Origin: Paenibacillus sp. LHD-117
GTDB taxonomy: Bacteria; Bacillota; Bacilli; Paenibacillales; Paenibacillaceae
Direction: 5' to 3'
Length of the DNA stretch: 64,000 nucleotides
Assembly (NCBI RefSeq): GCF_030929555.1
Contig: NZ_JAVFVT010000026.1
Span: forward strand, 1-64,000
Positions 16,753 through 25,646 of this stretch are shown here, one piece after another. The position numbers and the translations under genes were made by a program. The notes below the pieces were generated by a model. That model saw nothing but the letters and a program-made list of their open reading frames with translations. It was not told the origin of the DNA and did no database searches. The stretch's first letter is position 1. Each line of letters opens with the position of its first letter.

Positions 16753-17459
16753 CGCAGCCTTTCCGCAGCGGCATCACGTACTCCTCTCTGGTCTGGCCCG
16801 GCCTCGTCTTCGCGTTGGACGAAGACACGCTTCGCGTCCGATTCCCCGAACCGCTGCACGCGCTCAGCAGCGCCATTCTGCCCGGCGGCTTCTCTATCGC
16901 CGACGAGCTCGTCAACTGGAAGGTGCCGCTCGATTATGACGGAAGTGATCCGCTGACGGAACTCAAAGCGCGCTGCATGGATTGGGGCTGCGATCCGAGC
17001 CGAACCGTCGGGTTCATGACGGCCGCCAAGCTGACCCATGCCTCGCTTGCGGAGCAAGAAGGAGACCGGTTCCGCCTCGTCTGCTGCTCGACCGTCGGTA
17101 CTCGCAACGCTGCTAGGGCAGGGTATCCGAGAGAAACGTATTCGGCTTACACGCCGGGCACGATCAATATCGCGCTTTTCATCGACGGCCGAATGACGGA
17201 ATCCGCTATGGTGAATGCCGTCATCACAGCAACGGAGGCGAAAGCGGCCGCGCTGCAGGAGCTTGGCGTCGCGGAACGGGCGAGTGGCCTTATCGCCACG
17301 GGAACGACCACCGACGCCGTCGCCGTCTGCGTGAGCCAGCGCTCGGCTTGGAACGACGTGCACGCATACGCCGGCAGCGCGACGTCGATCGGCTGCGCCA
17401 TTGGCGAAGCCGTCTTCCGTACCGTGAGCGAAGCCGTACGCACGCAAGGCGAAGACTAA
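16749..17459 (+). CDS. cbiZ: adenosylcobinamide amidohydrolase
   Basis: 236-residue salvage enzyme that cleaves the aminopropanol arm of adenosylcobinamide (or pseudocobalamin), giving cobyric acid that CbiB can rebuild. Recognised by GFMTAAKLTHASLA near residue 90, TPGTINIALFID near 135 and IATGTTTDAVAV near 183. The start is the ATG overlapping the cobD stop; the frame extends to 16710 inside cobD without support. With cbiB and cobD beside it, this shows a remodelling route for foreign corrinoids. The aminopropanol linker and lower ligand genes are here, ring-synthesis genes are not. Confidence 0.93.
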   Translation: MTQPFRSGITYSSLVWPGLVFALDEDTLRVRFPEPLHALSSAILPGGFSIADELVNWKVPLDYDGSDPLTELKARCMDWGCDPSRTVGFMTAAKLTHASLAEQEGDRFRLVCCSTVGTRNAARAGYPRETYSAYTPGTINIALFIDGRMTESAMVNAVITATEAKAAALQELGVAERASGLIATGTTTDAVAVCVSQRSAWNDVHAYAGSATSIGCAIGEAVFRTVSEAVRTQGED

Positions 17460-17553
17460 CGATCGACAAGCTCGGCGATGATTGTAATATCATTATTTTG
17501 AAATCAACCTGCAACTTTTCCAAATTTTGAACGTCTTAACGTTAGCGCACCGA

Positions 17554-17606
17554 GGGCGCAAGCCCGGGTCACCGTTCTCGCGATCCAAGTCCGGAGCCCG
17601 CGAGAA
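17554..17606 (+). other. two hairpins in the leader of the stalk-domain gene
   Basis: GGGC-GCAA-GCCC at 17554-17565 forms a short stem with a GNRA tetraloop, and TTCTCGCG at 17575-17582 pairs perfectly with CGCGAGAA at 17599-17606. They lie 33 bases before the ATG at 17639. A structured leader is likely; I could not match it to a known riboswitch class. Confidence 0.45.
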
Positions 17607-17638
17607 GCGCAGGATGAATCGAAAGAGGAGTTGTTGAA

Positions 17639-19426
17639 ATGCCGCAAGGACAACGCAGATTTTCAGGAAAACGCGGGGCAGCCGCGTTACTTGTCTCCGC
17701 CATGCTGCTAGCGTCCCCCCTGGGACAAGCATCGGCGCTGGACGCCCCGATAACGTCGGGAACTAGTTACGTAATTTTGTATTTGGACAAGCAGGAAGCC
17801 TTCTTGAACGGCGAGCAAGTCACGCTGGATTCCCCTGCGACCGTGAAGAACGGTCGGACTTACGTGCCCGTTAAGTTTCTGGGCGATGCGTTCGGCATGA
17901 AGGTCGAATGGCAGGAGACGACCCGAACGATCGTGATGGAGACGCCGTCCCACGAAATTTTGCTCGATACCAAAAATAAGATCGCATGGGTAAACGGCTA
18001 TCAATATCCGTTCGACGAAGTTGCCATGCTGAAGAACGGCAGGCTCCTTATTAAGCTGGCTTGGCTGTCCGATTACATGGGCGCAAGCTACACGTACAAC
18101 CACGAGCTGCGGCGGGTGGACGTCCTGTATGTGAAGAAGCCGGAAGGCAACTACGATCCGAGCCAGAACAATTCGAAGCCGGTCGCGAAGTTCTCGTTCG
18201 GGAAGACTACATACCGGATCGGCGAACCGATCAAATACGTGAATCTGAGCTATGATCCCGACGCCGAGGGCGTCAGGATGGAGTGGGAAGGCAATGAGGA
18301 AGTCTTTTTCAAAGCAGGCACTTATCCCGTTACGCTAACGGTCACCGATCAAAAAGGCAATAAAAGCAAGCCTTACACGCGCCATCTCGTCATCGAGGAC
18401 GAAGTTTACTTGAGCGAAGTCGAGTATCCTGTCTACACGAAGCCGATCGGCGGCTACATTGCGACGGATTGGAAGACGCTGTACGCGCATTACTTCGATC
18501 TGCCAAACTTGACGAAGACGGTGACTGAGGACAAATCCCGCACGCTGCTGCTTAGCGACAGCCCGGAGACGTTCACGGAGACGGGCATTCTGTACCAGGA
18601 CACGATCAACGGCATGGGACGCTTATACGCGGATCATCTGAACGGCACGCCGAACAAGGTCGGTTTCGCGATTCTGGCGACGAATAATACCGATAAGCCG
18701 GTCAAAATCCGGACGACGAACAAAGGCGAAGTGTATCCTTCCATCTACGCGCATCTGATCGGCAGCGAAGCGATGGTCGATTTCCTCGCGAACGACACCG
18801 AGCCGGAGACGATGACCGTCCCTCCGGGCGAGACTTTTGTCTACAAGCAATTCCCGGATTTCTATCCCGGACAGGGCGTTAACCTGATGTACGACGTGGA
18901 GACCGACGGCGAGGTACAATTCACGTTCGCGACGGCCGACAAGGTGTCCAAAGACATGCTCGGCATGGCGAAGCTTCCGTTCACCGGCCATATTCGCGGC
19001 ACGTTCCAAATCGCGGGCTTCGACTGGAAGGTCGACGTCTCCGAGAACGGGTTGAAGAAGCCGACCAAGCTGATCATCGGAGACGGCAAGGTCGATCCGT
19101 TCCAGATGGGCTACGACCCGCAGCGCGGGGAAGAAGCAACATTATGGGGCAATTACGGCACGGTCTACAAAATCCATTCCGACAAGCCGCGGAAGATGGC
19201 GATTATGATTTTGGCCAAGGGCGGCGCGTTCAAGGGTCCTTTCAAAATTAACGGAGAGCTCGTGAAGGTGCCCGCATCAGGCGTTCTGACCGCCTTCGAC
19301 GGCATGATCATGCTGCATAAGACGACGGGCAAGGAAGATAGCCTCGACATCGAATTCAGCCCGCCGGCGGGCTCTGCTTTCCCGATTAACCTGATCTTCT
19401 ATCCGCTCGACGACCGGGCGTTGTAA
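17639..19426 (+). CDS. secreted protein with stalk (copper amine oxidase N-like) domain and PKD-like domain
   Basis: 595 residues with an N-terminal signal peptide cleaved after about QASA (residue 33). Residues about 40-165 form the 'copper amine oxidase N-terminal-like' stalk domain common in Paenibacillus secreted proteins (GRTYVPVKFLGDAFGMKVEW). About 180-250 resembles a PKD/Ig fold (Y-R-I-G-E-P-I and G-T-Y-P-V-T-L-T-V-T-D). The remaining 340 residues are beta-rich and not recognised. AAAGAGGAG precedes the ATG. Probably a cell-wall or extracellular matrix protein; no enzyme motif seen. Confidence 0.85.
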   Translation: MPQGQRRFSGKRGAAALLVSAMLLASPLGQASALDAPITSGTSYVILYLDKQEAFLNGEQVTLDSPATVKNGRTYVPVKFLGDAFGMKVEWQETTRTIVMETPSHEILLDTKNKIAWVNGYQYPFDEVAMLKNGRLLIKLAWLSDYMGASYTYNHELRRVDVLYVKKPEGNYDPSQNNSKPVAKFSFGKTTYRIGEPIKYVNLSYDPDAEGVRMEWEGNEEVFFKAGTYPVTLTVTDQKGNKSKPYTRHLVIEDEVYLSEVEYPVYTKPIGGYIATDWKTLYAHYFDLPNLTKTVTEDKSRTLLLSDSPETFTETGILYQDTINGMGRLYADHLNGTPNKVGFAILATNNTDKPVKIRTTNKGEVYPSIYAHLIGSEAMVDFLANDTEPETMTVPPGETFVYKQFPDFYPGQGVNLMYDVETDGEVQFTFATADKVSKDMLGMAKLPFTGHIRGTFQIAGFDWKVDVSENGLKKPTKLIIGDGKVDPFQMGYDPQRGEEATLWGNYGTVYKIHSDKPRKMAIMILAKGGAFKGPFKINGELVKVPASGVLTAFDGMIMLHKTTGKEDSLDIEFSPPAGSAFPINLIFYPLDDRAL

Positions 19427-19459
19427 TCGCGATATTTGGCGACATGCGCGCCAATCGTA

Positions 19460-19505
19460 CAGGCATCACGGCCTCTCCCACAGGAGGGCTGGGATGCCTG
19501 TTCTA
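19460..19505 (+). terminator. hairpin after the stalk-domain gene
   Basis: ACAGGCATC near 19460 pairs with GATGCCTGT near 19493-19501, and the inner CTCCCACAGGAG also folds. There is no strong U run after it (TCTATGCC), so termination may be weak. Confidence 0.5.
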
Positions 19506-19618
19506 TGCCAGTGTGGACAAATAGACGCCAGACATATTAAACTATTAGCTCGAGAATGAGAAAAAAGCGCGGACAAACTCAAAACGCGGCATCAGAGGGC
19601 GCGGCAAGGAGAATTTGG

Positions 19619-20449
19619 ATGAATGAAGAGGCGCAAGCTCCCGCGCGGGCGCAGGGCAGACAGCTGATTAAGATCATAGCGGCTGTCGTCATCGTGTTCG
19701 CCGTCGCGGGCGCATTATTGATTTTATTAATCCAGTCGCTTAACCATAAGTCCGACGCGACCGGTGCAGCGATCGATAACGTCCGCGAATACGGCTATGC
19801 TACCGCTGAAGCGGCCAACGGCATGAGATTGCATGTGCTCAAGACGAAACCGTCGAACGTGTCGCTTGAGGTCATCTCCGGCAACGTGACCCTCGCCGAC
19901 AAAGTAGGCGTGAACGGGGGATTCTTTTACGGGAAAGCGCTCGTCAGCATGGCGGTCGTGAATGGCAAACCGGTGAACGGAACGGAGAGCGATTACGGAA
20001 GCGGCTGGGAAAATATGAAATACGCCCGCGGCACGCTTGTCTGGGACGGCGAAGCGGATTCGCTTAGCGTCCAGGTCGTGCGGCGTGCGACCGAGCTGAA
20101 GGTGAAGGACGCGACGCGCTTCTGGGCACAGGGCGGCATCAGCATGTCGCTCGGCGACGACGCGAAGTGGCAAGCACAATCCGCCGCCGAGCAGGCGCCT
20201 TTCCCATCCGACAACCGGCTGCGCTCCGGCGCGGTTTATGACAAGGACGGTTATTTATATTTGGTCGTCAGCGAGACGAGCGGTACGCTCGCGGCATTCC
20301 GCGATGCGATCAAGGAGGAGCTCGGAGAGCATGAGCTCGTGGACGGCATCTTCCTCGACGGAGACGGTTCGTCGCAGCTGCTAAGCAAAGAAATGATGCT
20401 TCCCGGCGACAACAGGCCGGTCGTTCAGATGATACGCATCATGAAATAA
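19619..20449 (+). CDS. phosphodiester glycosidase-like (NAGPA domain) membrane protein
   Basis: 276 residues: a short cytoplasmic start, one membrane helix (about 18-40), then an extracytoplasmic NAGPA-type domain. The signatures GVNGGFF and DGIFLDGDGSSQL match the family of N-acetylglucosamine-1-phosphodiester alpha-N-acetylglucosaminidases, found in spore and cell-wall-related proteins of Bacillales. AAGGAGA with six-base spacing supports the ATG at 19619; the frame is open from an ATG at 19556 that lacks a good ribosome site. The natural substrate is not known. Confidence 0.85.
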   Translation: MNEEAQAPARAQGRQLIKIIAAVVIVFAVAGALLILLIQSLNHKSDATGAAIDNVREYGYATAEAANGMRLHVLKTKPSNVSLEVISGNVTLADKVGVNGGFFYGKALVSMAVVNGKPVNGTESDYGSGWENMKYARGTLVWDGEADSLSVQVVRRATELKVKDATRFWAQGGISMSLGDDAKWQAQSAAEQAPFPSDNRLRSGAVYDKDGYLYLVVSETSGTLAAFRDAIKEELGEHELVDGIFLDGDGSSQLLSKEMMLPGDNRPVVQMIRIMK

Positions 20450-20474
20450 CAGGCGAAGAAAGGTAGGAACCGAC

Positions 20475-22952
20475 ATGAGACCGTTGCCGATTGACGAAGT
20501 TTTGCCGGAGCTGATGGCCGGGTTGGCAAAGGGCCGCAACGCCGTTCTTGTGGCGGAGCCGGGCGCGGGCAAGACGACGCGCGTCCCGCTAACGCTGCTG
20601 GACCAGCCGTGGCTGGCCGGCAGACGGATTATCATGCTGGAGCCGCGCAGACTCGCAGCCCGCTCCGCCGCAATCTACATGGCGCGCGAGCTTGGCGAGA
20701 GCGTAGGCGAACGCGTGGGCTACCGCGTGCGGCTGGATTCGAGAATCGGTCCCCGCACCGTCGTCGAGGTCGTCACGGAAGGCGTGCTGACGAGAATGCT
20801 TCAGGATGATCCGGGGCTGGAAGGCGTCGGCGCGATCCTGTTCGACGAATTTCACGAGCGCCATCTGCACGGCGACCTCGGACTCGCGTTAAGCTTGCAA
20901 TCGCAGGCGCTGTTCCGCGAGGATCTGCGTCTTCTCATCATGTCTGCCACGCTGGACGCGTCGCCCGTCGCGGAGCTTCTCGGCGGAGCAGACGTGATTG
21001 CGAGCAAAGGCCGTACGTTCCCTGTGCAAACCGTTTACGCGCAAGTGAAGCCAACCGGCATGTATCCCGATCAAGCGATGGCTGCCACAATCGGGGATGC
21101 GCTGCGCGGCCATGACGGCGACGTGCTTGCGTTCCTGCCCGGCATCGCGGAAATTCGCCGGACGGCGAGGACGCTCCAGTCGCTACAGCTGCCCCACGAA
21201 GTCGATATCCGGGAGCTCCATGGCGGGATGCGCTTGGAATCGCAAGCCGAGGCCGTCGCGGCATGTCCGGAGGGCAGGCGCAAAGTCGTGTTGGCGACGT
21301 CCATCGCGGAATCGAGCTTGACCGTAGCGGGCGTGAAGGTCGTCGTCGACAGCGGCCTCATGCGCGTATCCCGCTTCTCGCCTCGGACCGGGATGAGCAG
21401 GCTCGAGACGGTGCCGGTATCCAAGGCGTCCGCCGATCAAAGGAGAGGACGTGCGGGCAGGCTTGCCCCTGGCGTCTGTTATAGGCTTTGGACGGAGGAG
21501 GAGCATCGCCATCTGCCGGAGCAAGGCAAACCCGAGATCCTGGAGACCGACCTTGCATCCCTGGCGCTGGAGCTTGCGGTATGGGGCATTCGCGATCCAG
21601 GTGAACTGGACTGGCTGACGCCTCCGCCGGAAGCTGCTTATGAACAGGCGGTTACGCTGCTGCAGGAGCTTGGCGCGATTGGCGAGCCGGGCGTTCCCAC
21701 CGCTGCCGGCCGCCGCATCTGCTCGCTCGGCCTTCATCCGCGGCTCGGCTCGATGCTGCTCCGCTCGATGGAGGAAGGGGGCGCGGATCTCGCTTGCGAG
21801 CTCGCGGCCCTCATTAGCGATCGCGATTTGCTGCCGTCCGAGCGCAACCCCGATATGGGCCTCCGGCTTGACGCGCTGCGCCGCGGCGGCGGAAGCGATT
21901 CTGCGACCCAGCGAATCCTGCAGCAAGCCGAGCAATGGAAGCGGATGCTAAGAACCGCTTTGCCAGACGGGCAAACATCGACTCCGTCGATCGGAAAGCT
22001 GCTCGCGTATGCGTTCCCCGATCGGGTGGCTCAGCGCAGGAGCGACGGCCGCTACTTGCTGGCGAACGGGCGAGGCGCCGTCATGCCGACGGACAATCCG
22101 TTGTCGCAGCTGCCCTATCTAGTCGTCTGCGAGCTGGACGACGCCGGGCAGGAAGCCCGTATTCGTCTCGCCGAAGGAATCAAGCTCACCGAGATCGAGA
22201 GCGGGCTGGCTGAATTCCTTAAACGGGAAGACAACGTGGAATGGGACGGGACCGCGAAGGCAGTTCGGGCGCTAAGCCGAGTCAAGCTGGGCGCCATCGT
22301 GCTGCAAGAGAAACCGACAGCCGACGCGGATCCCGAGCGCATCGCAGATGCATTGATCGAGGCGATCCGGCAGCGCGGGCTTGCCATGCTGCCGATGTCG
22401 AAGCAGGCGAGCGGATTGCTAGGACGGATTCGACTGATGAGCGGAAGCGGAAGTCCCGATTGGCCTGACGCGAGCGAAGAGCGGCTCCTTGAGACGCTGA
22501 GCAATTGGCTGAAGCCGCATCTTTACGGCATCCGCAAGGAATCGGAGCTGCAGAAGCTGAATATGCTTGCCATTGTGGAGAGTTTGCTCTCCTGGAAGCA
22601 GCGGCAGGAGCTGGACGAGCAGGTGCCGACGCACTATATCGTGCCGTCCGGTTCCAAAATCCCGATCGATTACAGCGAGCCGACGGCTCCGGTGCTCGCC
22701 GTTCGGCTTCAGGAGATGTTCGGGCTGCGCGACACGCCTGCCATCGCAAGAGGCACATTGCCGCTGACACTGCATCTGTTATCGCCTTCCCAGCGGCCTG
22801 TTCAGGTTACACGCGATTTGGCGAGCTTCTGGGAGTCGGCTTATTTTGAAGTGAAGAAAGACTTGAAGGGGCGCTATCCGAAGCATGTGTGGCCGGATAA
22901 TCCATACGAGGCAGCGGCGACAAGCAGAGCGAAGCCGCGGCCGAGAGGTTGA
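20475..22952 (+). CDS. hrpB: ATP-dependent RNA helicase HrpB
   Basis: 825-residue DEAH-box helicase. The start (LPIDEVLPEL), the P-loop EPGAGKTT near residue 34, the LFDEFHERH box near 124, SAT motif, and the HrpB-specific C-terminal segment (DLASFWESAYFEVKKDLKGR) are all present. Length matches the family (about 800-850). HrpB proteins unwind RNA in vitro; their cellular role is poorly defined. The ATG follows AGAAAGGTAGG. Its stop overlaps a possible TTG start of the next frame, but the next gene is better started at 23000. Confidence 0.95.
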   Translation: MRPLPIDEVLPELMAGLAKGRNAVLVAEPGAGKTTRVPLTLLDQPWLAGRRIIMLEPRRLAARSAAIYMARELGESVGERVGYRVRLDSRIGPRTVVEVVTEGVLTRMLQDDPGLEGVGAILFDEFHERHLHGDLGLALSLQSQALFREDLRLLIMSATLDASPVAELLGGADVIASKGRTFPVQTVYAQVKPTGMYPDQAMAATIGDALRGHDGDVLAFLPGIAEIRRTARTLQSLQLPHEVDIRELHGGMRLESQAEAVAACPEGRRKVVLATSIAESSLTVAGVKVVVDSGLMRVSRFSPRTGMSRLETVPVSKASADQRRGRAGRLAPGVCYRLWTEEEHRHLPEQGKPEILETDLASLALELAVWGIRDPGELDWLTPPPEAAYEQAVTLLQELGAIGEPGVPTAAGRRICSLGLHPRLGSMLLRSMEEGGADLACELAALISDRDLLPSERNPDMGLRLDALRRGGGSDSATQRILQQAEQWKRMLRTALPDGQTSTPSIGKLLAYAFPDRVAQRRSDGRYLLANGRGAVMPTDNPLSQLPYLVVCELDDAGQEARIRLAEGIKLTEIESGLAEFLKREDNVEWDGTAKAVRALSRVKLGAIVLQEKPTADADPERIADALIEAIRQRGLAMLPMSKQASGLLGRIRLMSGSGSPDWPDASEERLLETLSNWLKPHLYGIRKESELQKLNMLAIVESLLSWKQRQELDEQVPTHYIVPSGSKIPIDYSEPTAPVLAVRLQEMFGLRDTPAIARGTLPLTLHLLSPSQRPVQVTRDLASFWESAYFEVKKDLKGRYPKHVWPDNPYEAAATSRAKPRPRG

Positions 22953-22999
22953 ACGAAGAATGCAATAGGACACAATGGATGGCGAGGAGGAACGGCCGG

Positions 23000-23296
23000 A
23001 TGACGATCATCGTTTGGATCATCGCGTTGTTGATTGTTTTGAACGGATTTACGTTCTTGCTCATGGGCTGGGACAAACGCCGCGCGAAGCAGCGCGGGAA
23101 GCGCCGGGTGCCGGAGAAGCGCTTTTTCCTTCTCGGCGCGGTCGGAGGCGCTCTTGGCGTCTGGTACGGCATGAAGGCTTGGCGGCATAAGACGCAGCAC
23201 CGTGCGTTCACGGTGGGAATACCGTATTTAATCGCCGTCAATTTGATTGTCTATTTGGTATTGATCGGGTTTATCGGCATGAATGCAGTGGAATAA
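23000..23296 (+). CDS. DUF1294 small membrane protein
   Basis: 98 residues with a helix at each end and a conserved cytoplasmic loop: LMGWDKRRAK, RVPEKRFFLLGAVGGALG and RHKTQHRAF, the hallmarks of DUF1294. Function unknown. GAGGAGG nine bases upstream selects the ATG at 23000 over a TTG at 22949. It follows hrpB closely and may be co-transcribed with it. Confidence 0.85.
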   Translation: MTIIVWIIALLIVLNGFTFLLMGWDKRRAKQRGKRRVPEKRFFLLGAVGGALGVWYGMKAWRHKTQHRAFTVGIPYLIAVNLIVYLVLIGFIGMNAVE

Positions 23297-23367
23297 CAGT
23301 CTTGAGAATAACGAAAGCAGCTGAGTCTGGAGCAGACTCGGCTCTTTACGGTTGGGAGGAAAAAAGG

Positions 23368-25491
23368 ATGGCGGAGCAAGAGACGTACCAAGACACGCAT
23401 CAAGAAGAGCAGCAGCGGCTGGAGAGGTCGCTAAGCGATATCGATAAACAACTGAGCGAGATCGGGCCGAGATATACGGGCAACGACTTCACGGAGCAAA
23501 TGCTCGACTTGCAGCGCGAGGAACGTAAACGGCGTTTGGAAATTGCGCGAAAGGAGCCGTATTTCGGACGAATCGACTTCCAGGAGCTGCCGGAAGGAAG
23601 CTCTGACTCCGAAGCGAATGGCGACCTTGCTAAGCCGCTCTACATCGGCAAAGCCGGCGTCGCGAAGGGCGGCGGCAACGAGCTGCTGGTTATCGACTGG
23701 AGAGCGCCGGCCGCAAGCCTGTTCTACTCCTTCACCGGCGGCGACGCTTCGGCGGCCTACGATTCTCCGGACGGGGAAGTAAACGGCTATGTCCACTTGA
23801 AGCGGAACTTGATGGTACGCGGCGGCGAGCTTATTCGAATGGTCGACAGCTATGTGCGCGGCCAGGAAGAGGGCGCGGTATCCGACGAGTTCCTGCTCTA
23901 CAGGCTAGGCGAGAACAAGGATAACAAACTTCGCGACATCGTCTCGACCATTCAAGAGGAGCAGGACCGGATCATCCGGGCGGAACGGAATAAAGCGCTG
24001 TTCATTCAGGGCGTCGCGGGAAGCGGCAAAACGACGGTCGCGCTTCACCGCCTCGCCTTCCTGCTCTATCAATACGAAGGGCGGATTCGCGCGGAGCGCA
24101 TGATTATTTTCGCGCCGAACCGGATGTTCCTGGATTATATTTCGGGCGTCTTGCCCGAGCTTGGCGTCGGCGACATTAGCCAGACGACGTTCTCGGATTG
24201 GTCCATTCAGCTTTTGGAGCATGAAGTGACGCTGGCCGATCCATCGGAGACGATGGCTCATTGGTTCGAGCAGCCAAGATCCGCCGAGGAGCTGGAGCAT
24301 GCTTCGGGCCGTTATAAAGGGTGCCTTTCGTTCAAGGCTGAGGTCGACAAGCGGATCGAGGAATTTATGGCCGGGATCGTCCCCGAAACGGCATTCCAGC
24401 CGCTGGACGGGTATGTGCTGACTGCCGCGGCGATGAGGAAATGGTACGACACGGATTACGGCGAAGAGTTGATCATGCAGAAGAGGGACCGACTGGCGAG
24501 CCGAATTCGGCGCTGGCTGGAGTCGGAGTTGAAGGCGAGGAACGTGACCGACAAGAAGAAGCGGGCGGCGGCGATGCAGAAGCTGAATGCTTTCGTCAAA
24601 AAAATCCCTTCCTACACGGCCGTGCAGCTTTATCTCTCCTTGTTTAAAGGAAAAACTGCTTTGGCGTCCATGCCGAGGGCCATCGCGAAGACGACAGCCG
24701 AACGGCTCGGCGGCGGCTCGGCCGCTGCGGAGGATTTGGCCGCTCTGGCCTATATCCAGCTTCGCCTGCACGGACTCAAGACGGCTCCATACGACCATAT
24801 CGTCATCGACGAGGCGCAGGACTATTCGCCGTTCCAACTGGAGGCGCTGAAGCTGTGCCAACGCACGGCGTCCATGACCGTTCTCGGCGACTTGCAGCAA
24901 GGGATCCACGCTTATGTCGGCATTCAGAGCTGGAAGGAGCTTACGCGGTTATTCGACGCGGAGCAGACGGAGATGTTCGAGCTGAACCGGAGCTACCGTT
25001 CGACGATGGAAATCATCGAATTCGCCAACCATATCCTGGGCGGGATGACGGGCGAAGTGAAACCTGCGGTACCGGTGTTCCGGAGCGGAGAGCCGGTTGT
25101 CTCGGAAGCGGCGGACGAAGAAGGTTGGCTGCCCGCGATCGCGGACACGATTCGATCCTGGCAAGCCGCCGGGGTATACGATACGATGTCCGTCATCGGC
25201 AGGACGGCCAGGGAGTGCGAAATCATCCATAAGCATCTCGTTCGTCAAGGCATCGAAGCCTCGCTCGTTCAGAGCAAACAGCCGACGTACGGAGGCGGTC
25301 TGACGGTTGTCCCCGTTTATTTGTCCAAGGGACTCGAGTTCGACGCGGTGTTGATCGCCGATGCCGGGGAAGAAGCGTACGGCGAGCTAGACGCGAAGCT
25401 GCTGTACGTGGGCTGCACGCGCGCCCTGCATATGCTTAAGCTGTTCTATCGCGGACAGCGTACGCCGCTGCTCGGAAGCTGGGAAGTTTAG
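23368..25491 (+). CDS. helD: HelD-like UvrD/Rep-family helicase (RNA polymerase recycling)
   Basis: 707-residue superfamily 1 ATPase. An N-terminal coiled coil (about 1-70, beginning with a Glu/Gln-rich helix) precedes the split ATPase: GVAGSGKTT near 213, DEAQDYSPFQLEAL near 479 and a final domain with YVGCTRALH. The N-terminal coiled-coil arm is what HelD inserts into RNA polymerase to release it from stalled complexes; that role is from the family. GGGAGG precedes the ATG at 23368; the frame is open from 23302 but the extra residues lack support. Slightly shorter than Bacillus HelD. Confidence 0.88.
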   Translation: MAEQETYQDTHQEEQQRLERSLSDIDKQLSEIGPRYTGNDFTEQMLDLQREERKRRLEIARKEPYFGRIDFQELPEGSSDSEANGDLAKPLYIGKAGVAKGGGNELLVIDWRAPAASLFYSFTGGDASAAYDSPDGEVNGYVHLKRNLMVRGGELIRMVDSYVRGQEEGAVSDEFLLYRLGENKDNKLRDIVSTIQEEQDRIIRAERNKALFIQGVAGSGKTTVALHRLAFLLYQYEGRIRAERMIIFAPNRMFLDYISGVLPELGVGDISQTTFSDWSIQLLEHEVTLADPSETMAHWFEQPRSAEELEHASGRYKGCLSFKAEVDKRIEEFMAGIVPETAFQPLDGYVLTAAAMRKWYDTDYGEELIMQKRDRLASRIRRWLESELKARNVTDKKKRAAAMQKLNAFVKKIPSYTAVQLYLSLFKGKTALASMPRAIAKTTAERLGGGSAAAEDLAALAYIQLRLHGLKTAPYDHIVIDEAQDYSPFQLEALKLCQRTASMTVLGDLQQGIHAYVGIQSWKELTRLFDAEQTEMFELNRSYRSTMEIIEFANHILGGMTGEVKPAVPVFRSGEPVVSEAADEEGWLPAIADTIRSWQAAGVYDTMSVIGRTARECEIIHKHLVRQGIEASLVQSKQPTYGGGLTVVPVYLSKGLEFDAVLIADAGEEAYGELDAKLLYVGCTRALHMLKLFYRGQRTPLLGSWEV

Positions 25492-25646
25492 TATTTTGGG
25501 ATCTGGCGCAGGGTTTGCGGTCGCGATGAACGTCTATATCATTGCTGTGCCGTCTCAATGTGCTCGAATTCTTCTAACGGATGCCTCCCTAGTAGAGTTG
25601 TGGTATTCTAGTACAATGACAATTTTATATGAGGGGGATCGCTGAC

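Noticed and set aside
17460..17638. c-di-GMP riboswitch before the stalk-domain gene
   Set aside because: Only a GNRA stem fits; the conserved GGACGCAAAGC-type core is missing.
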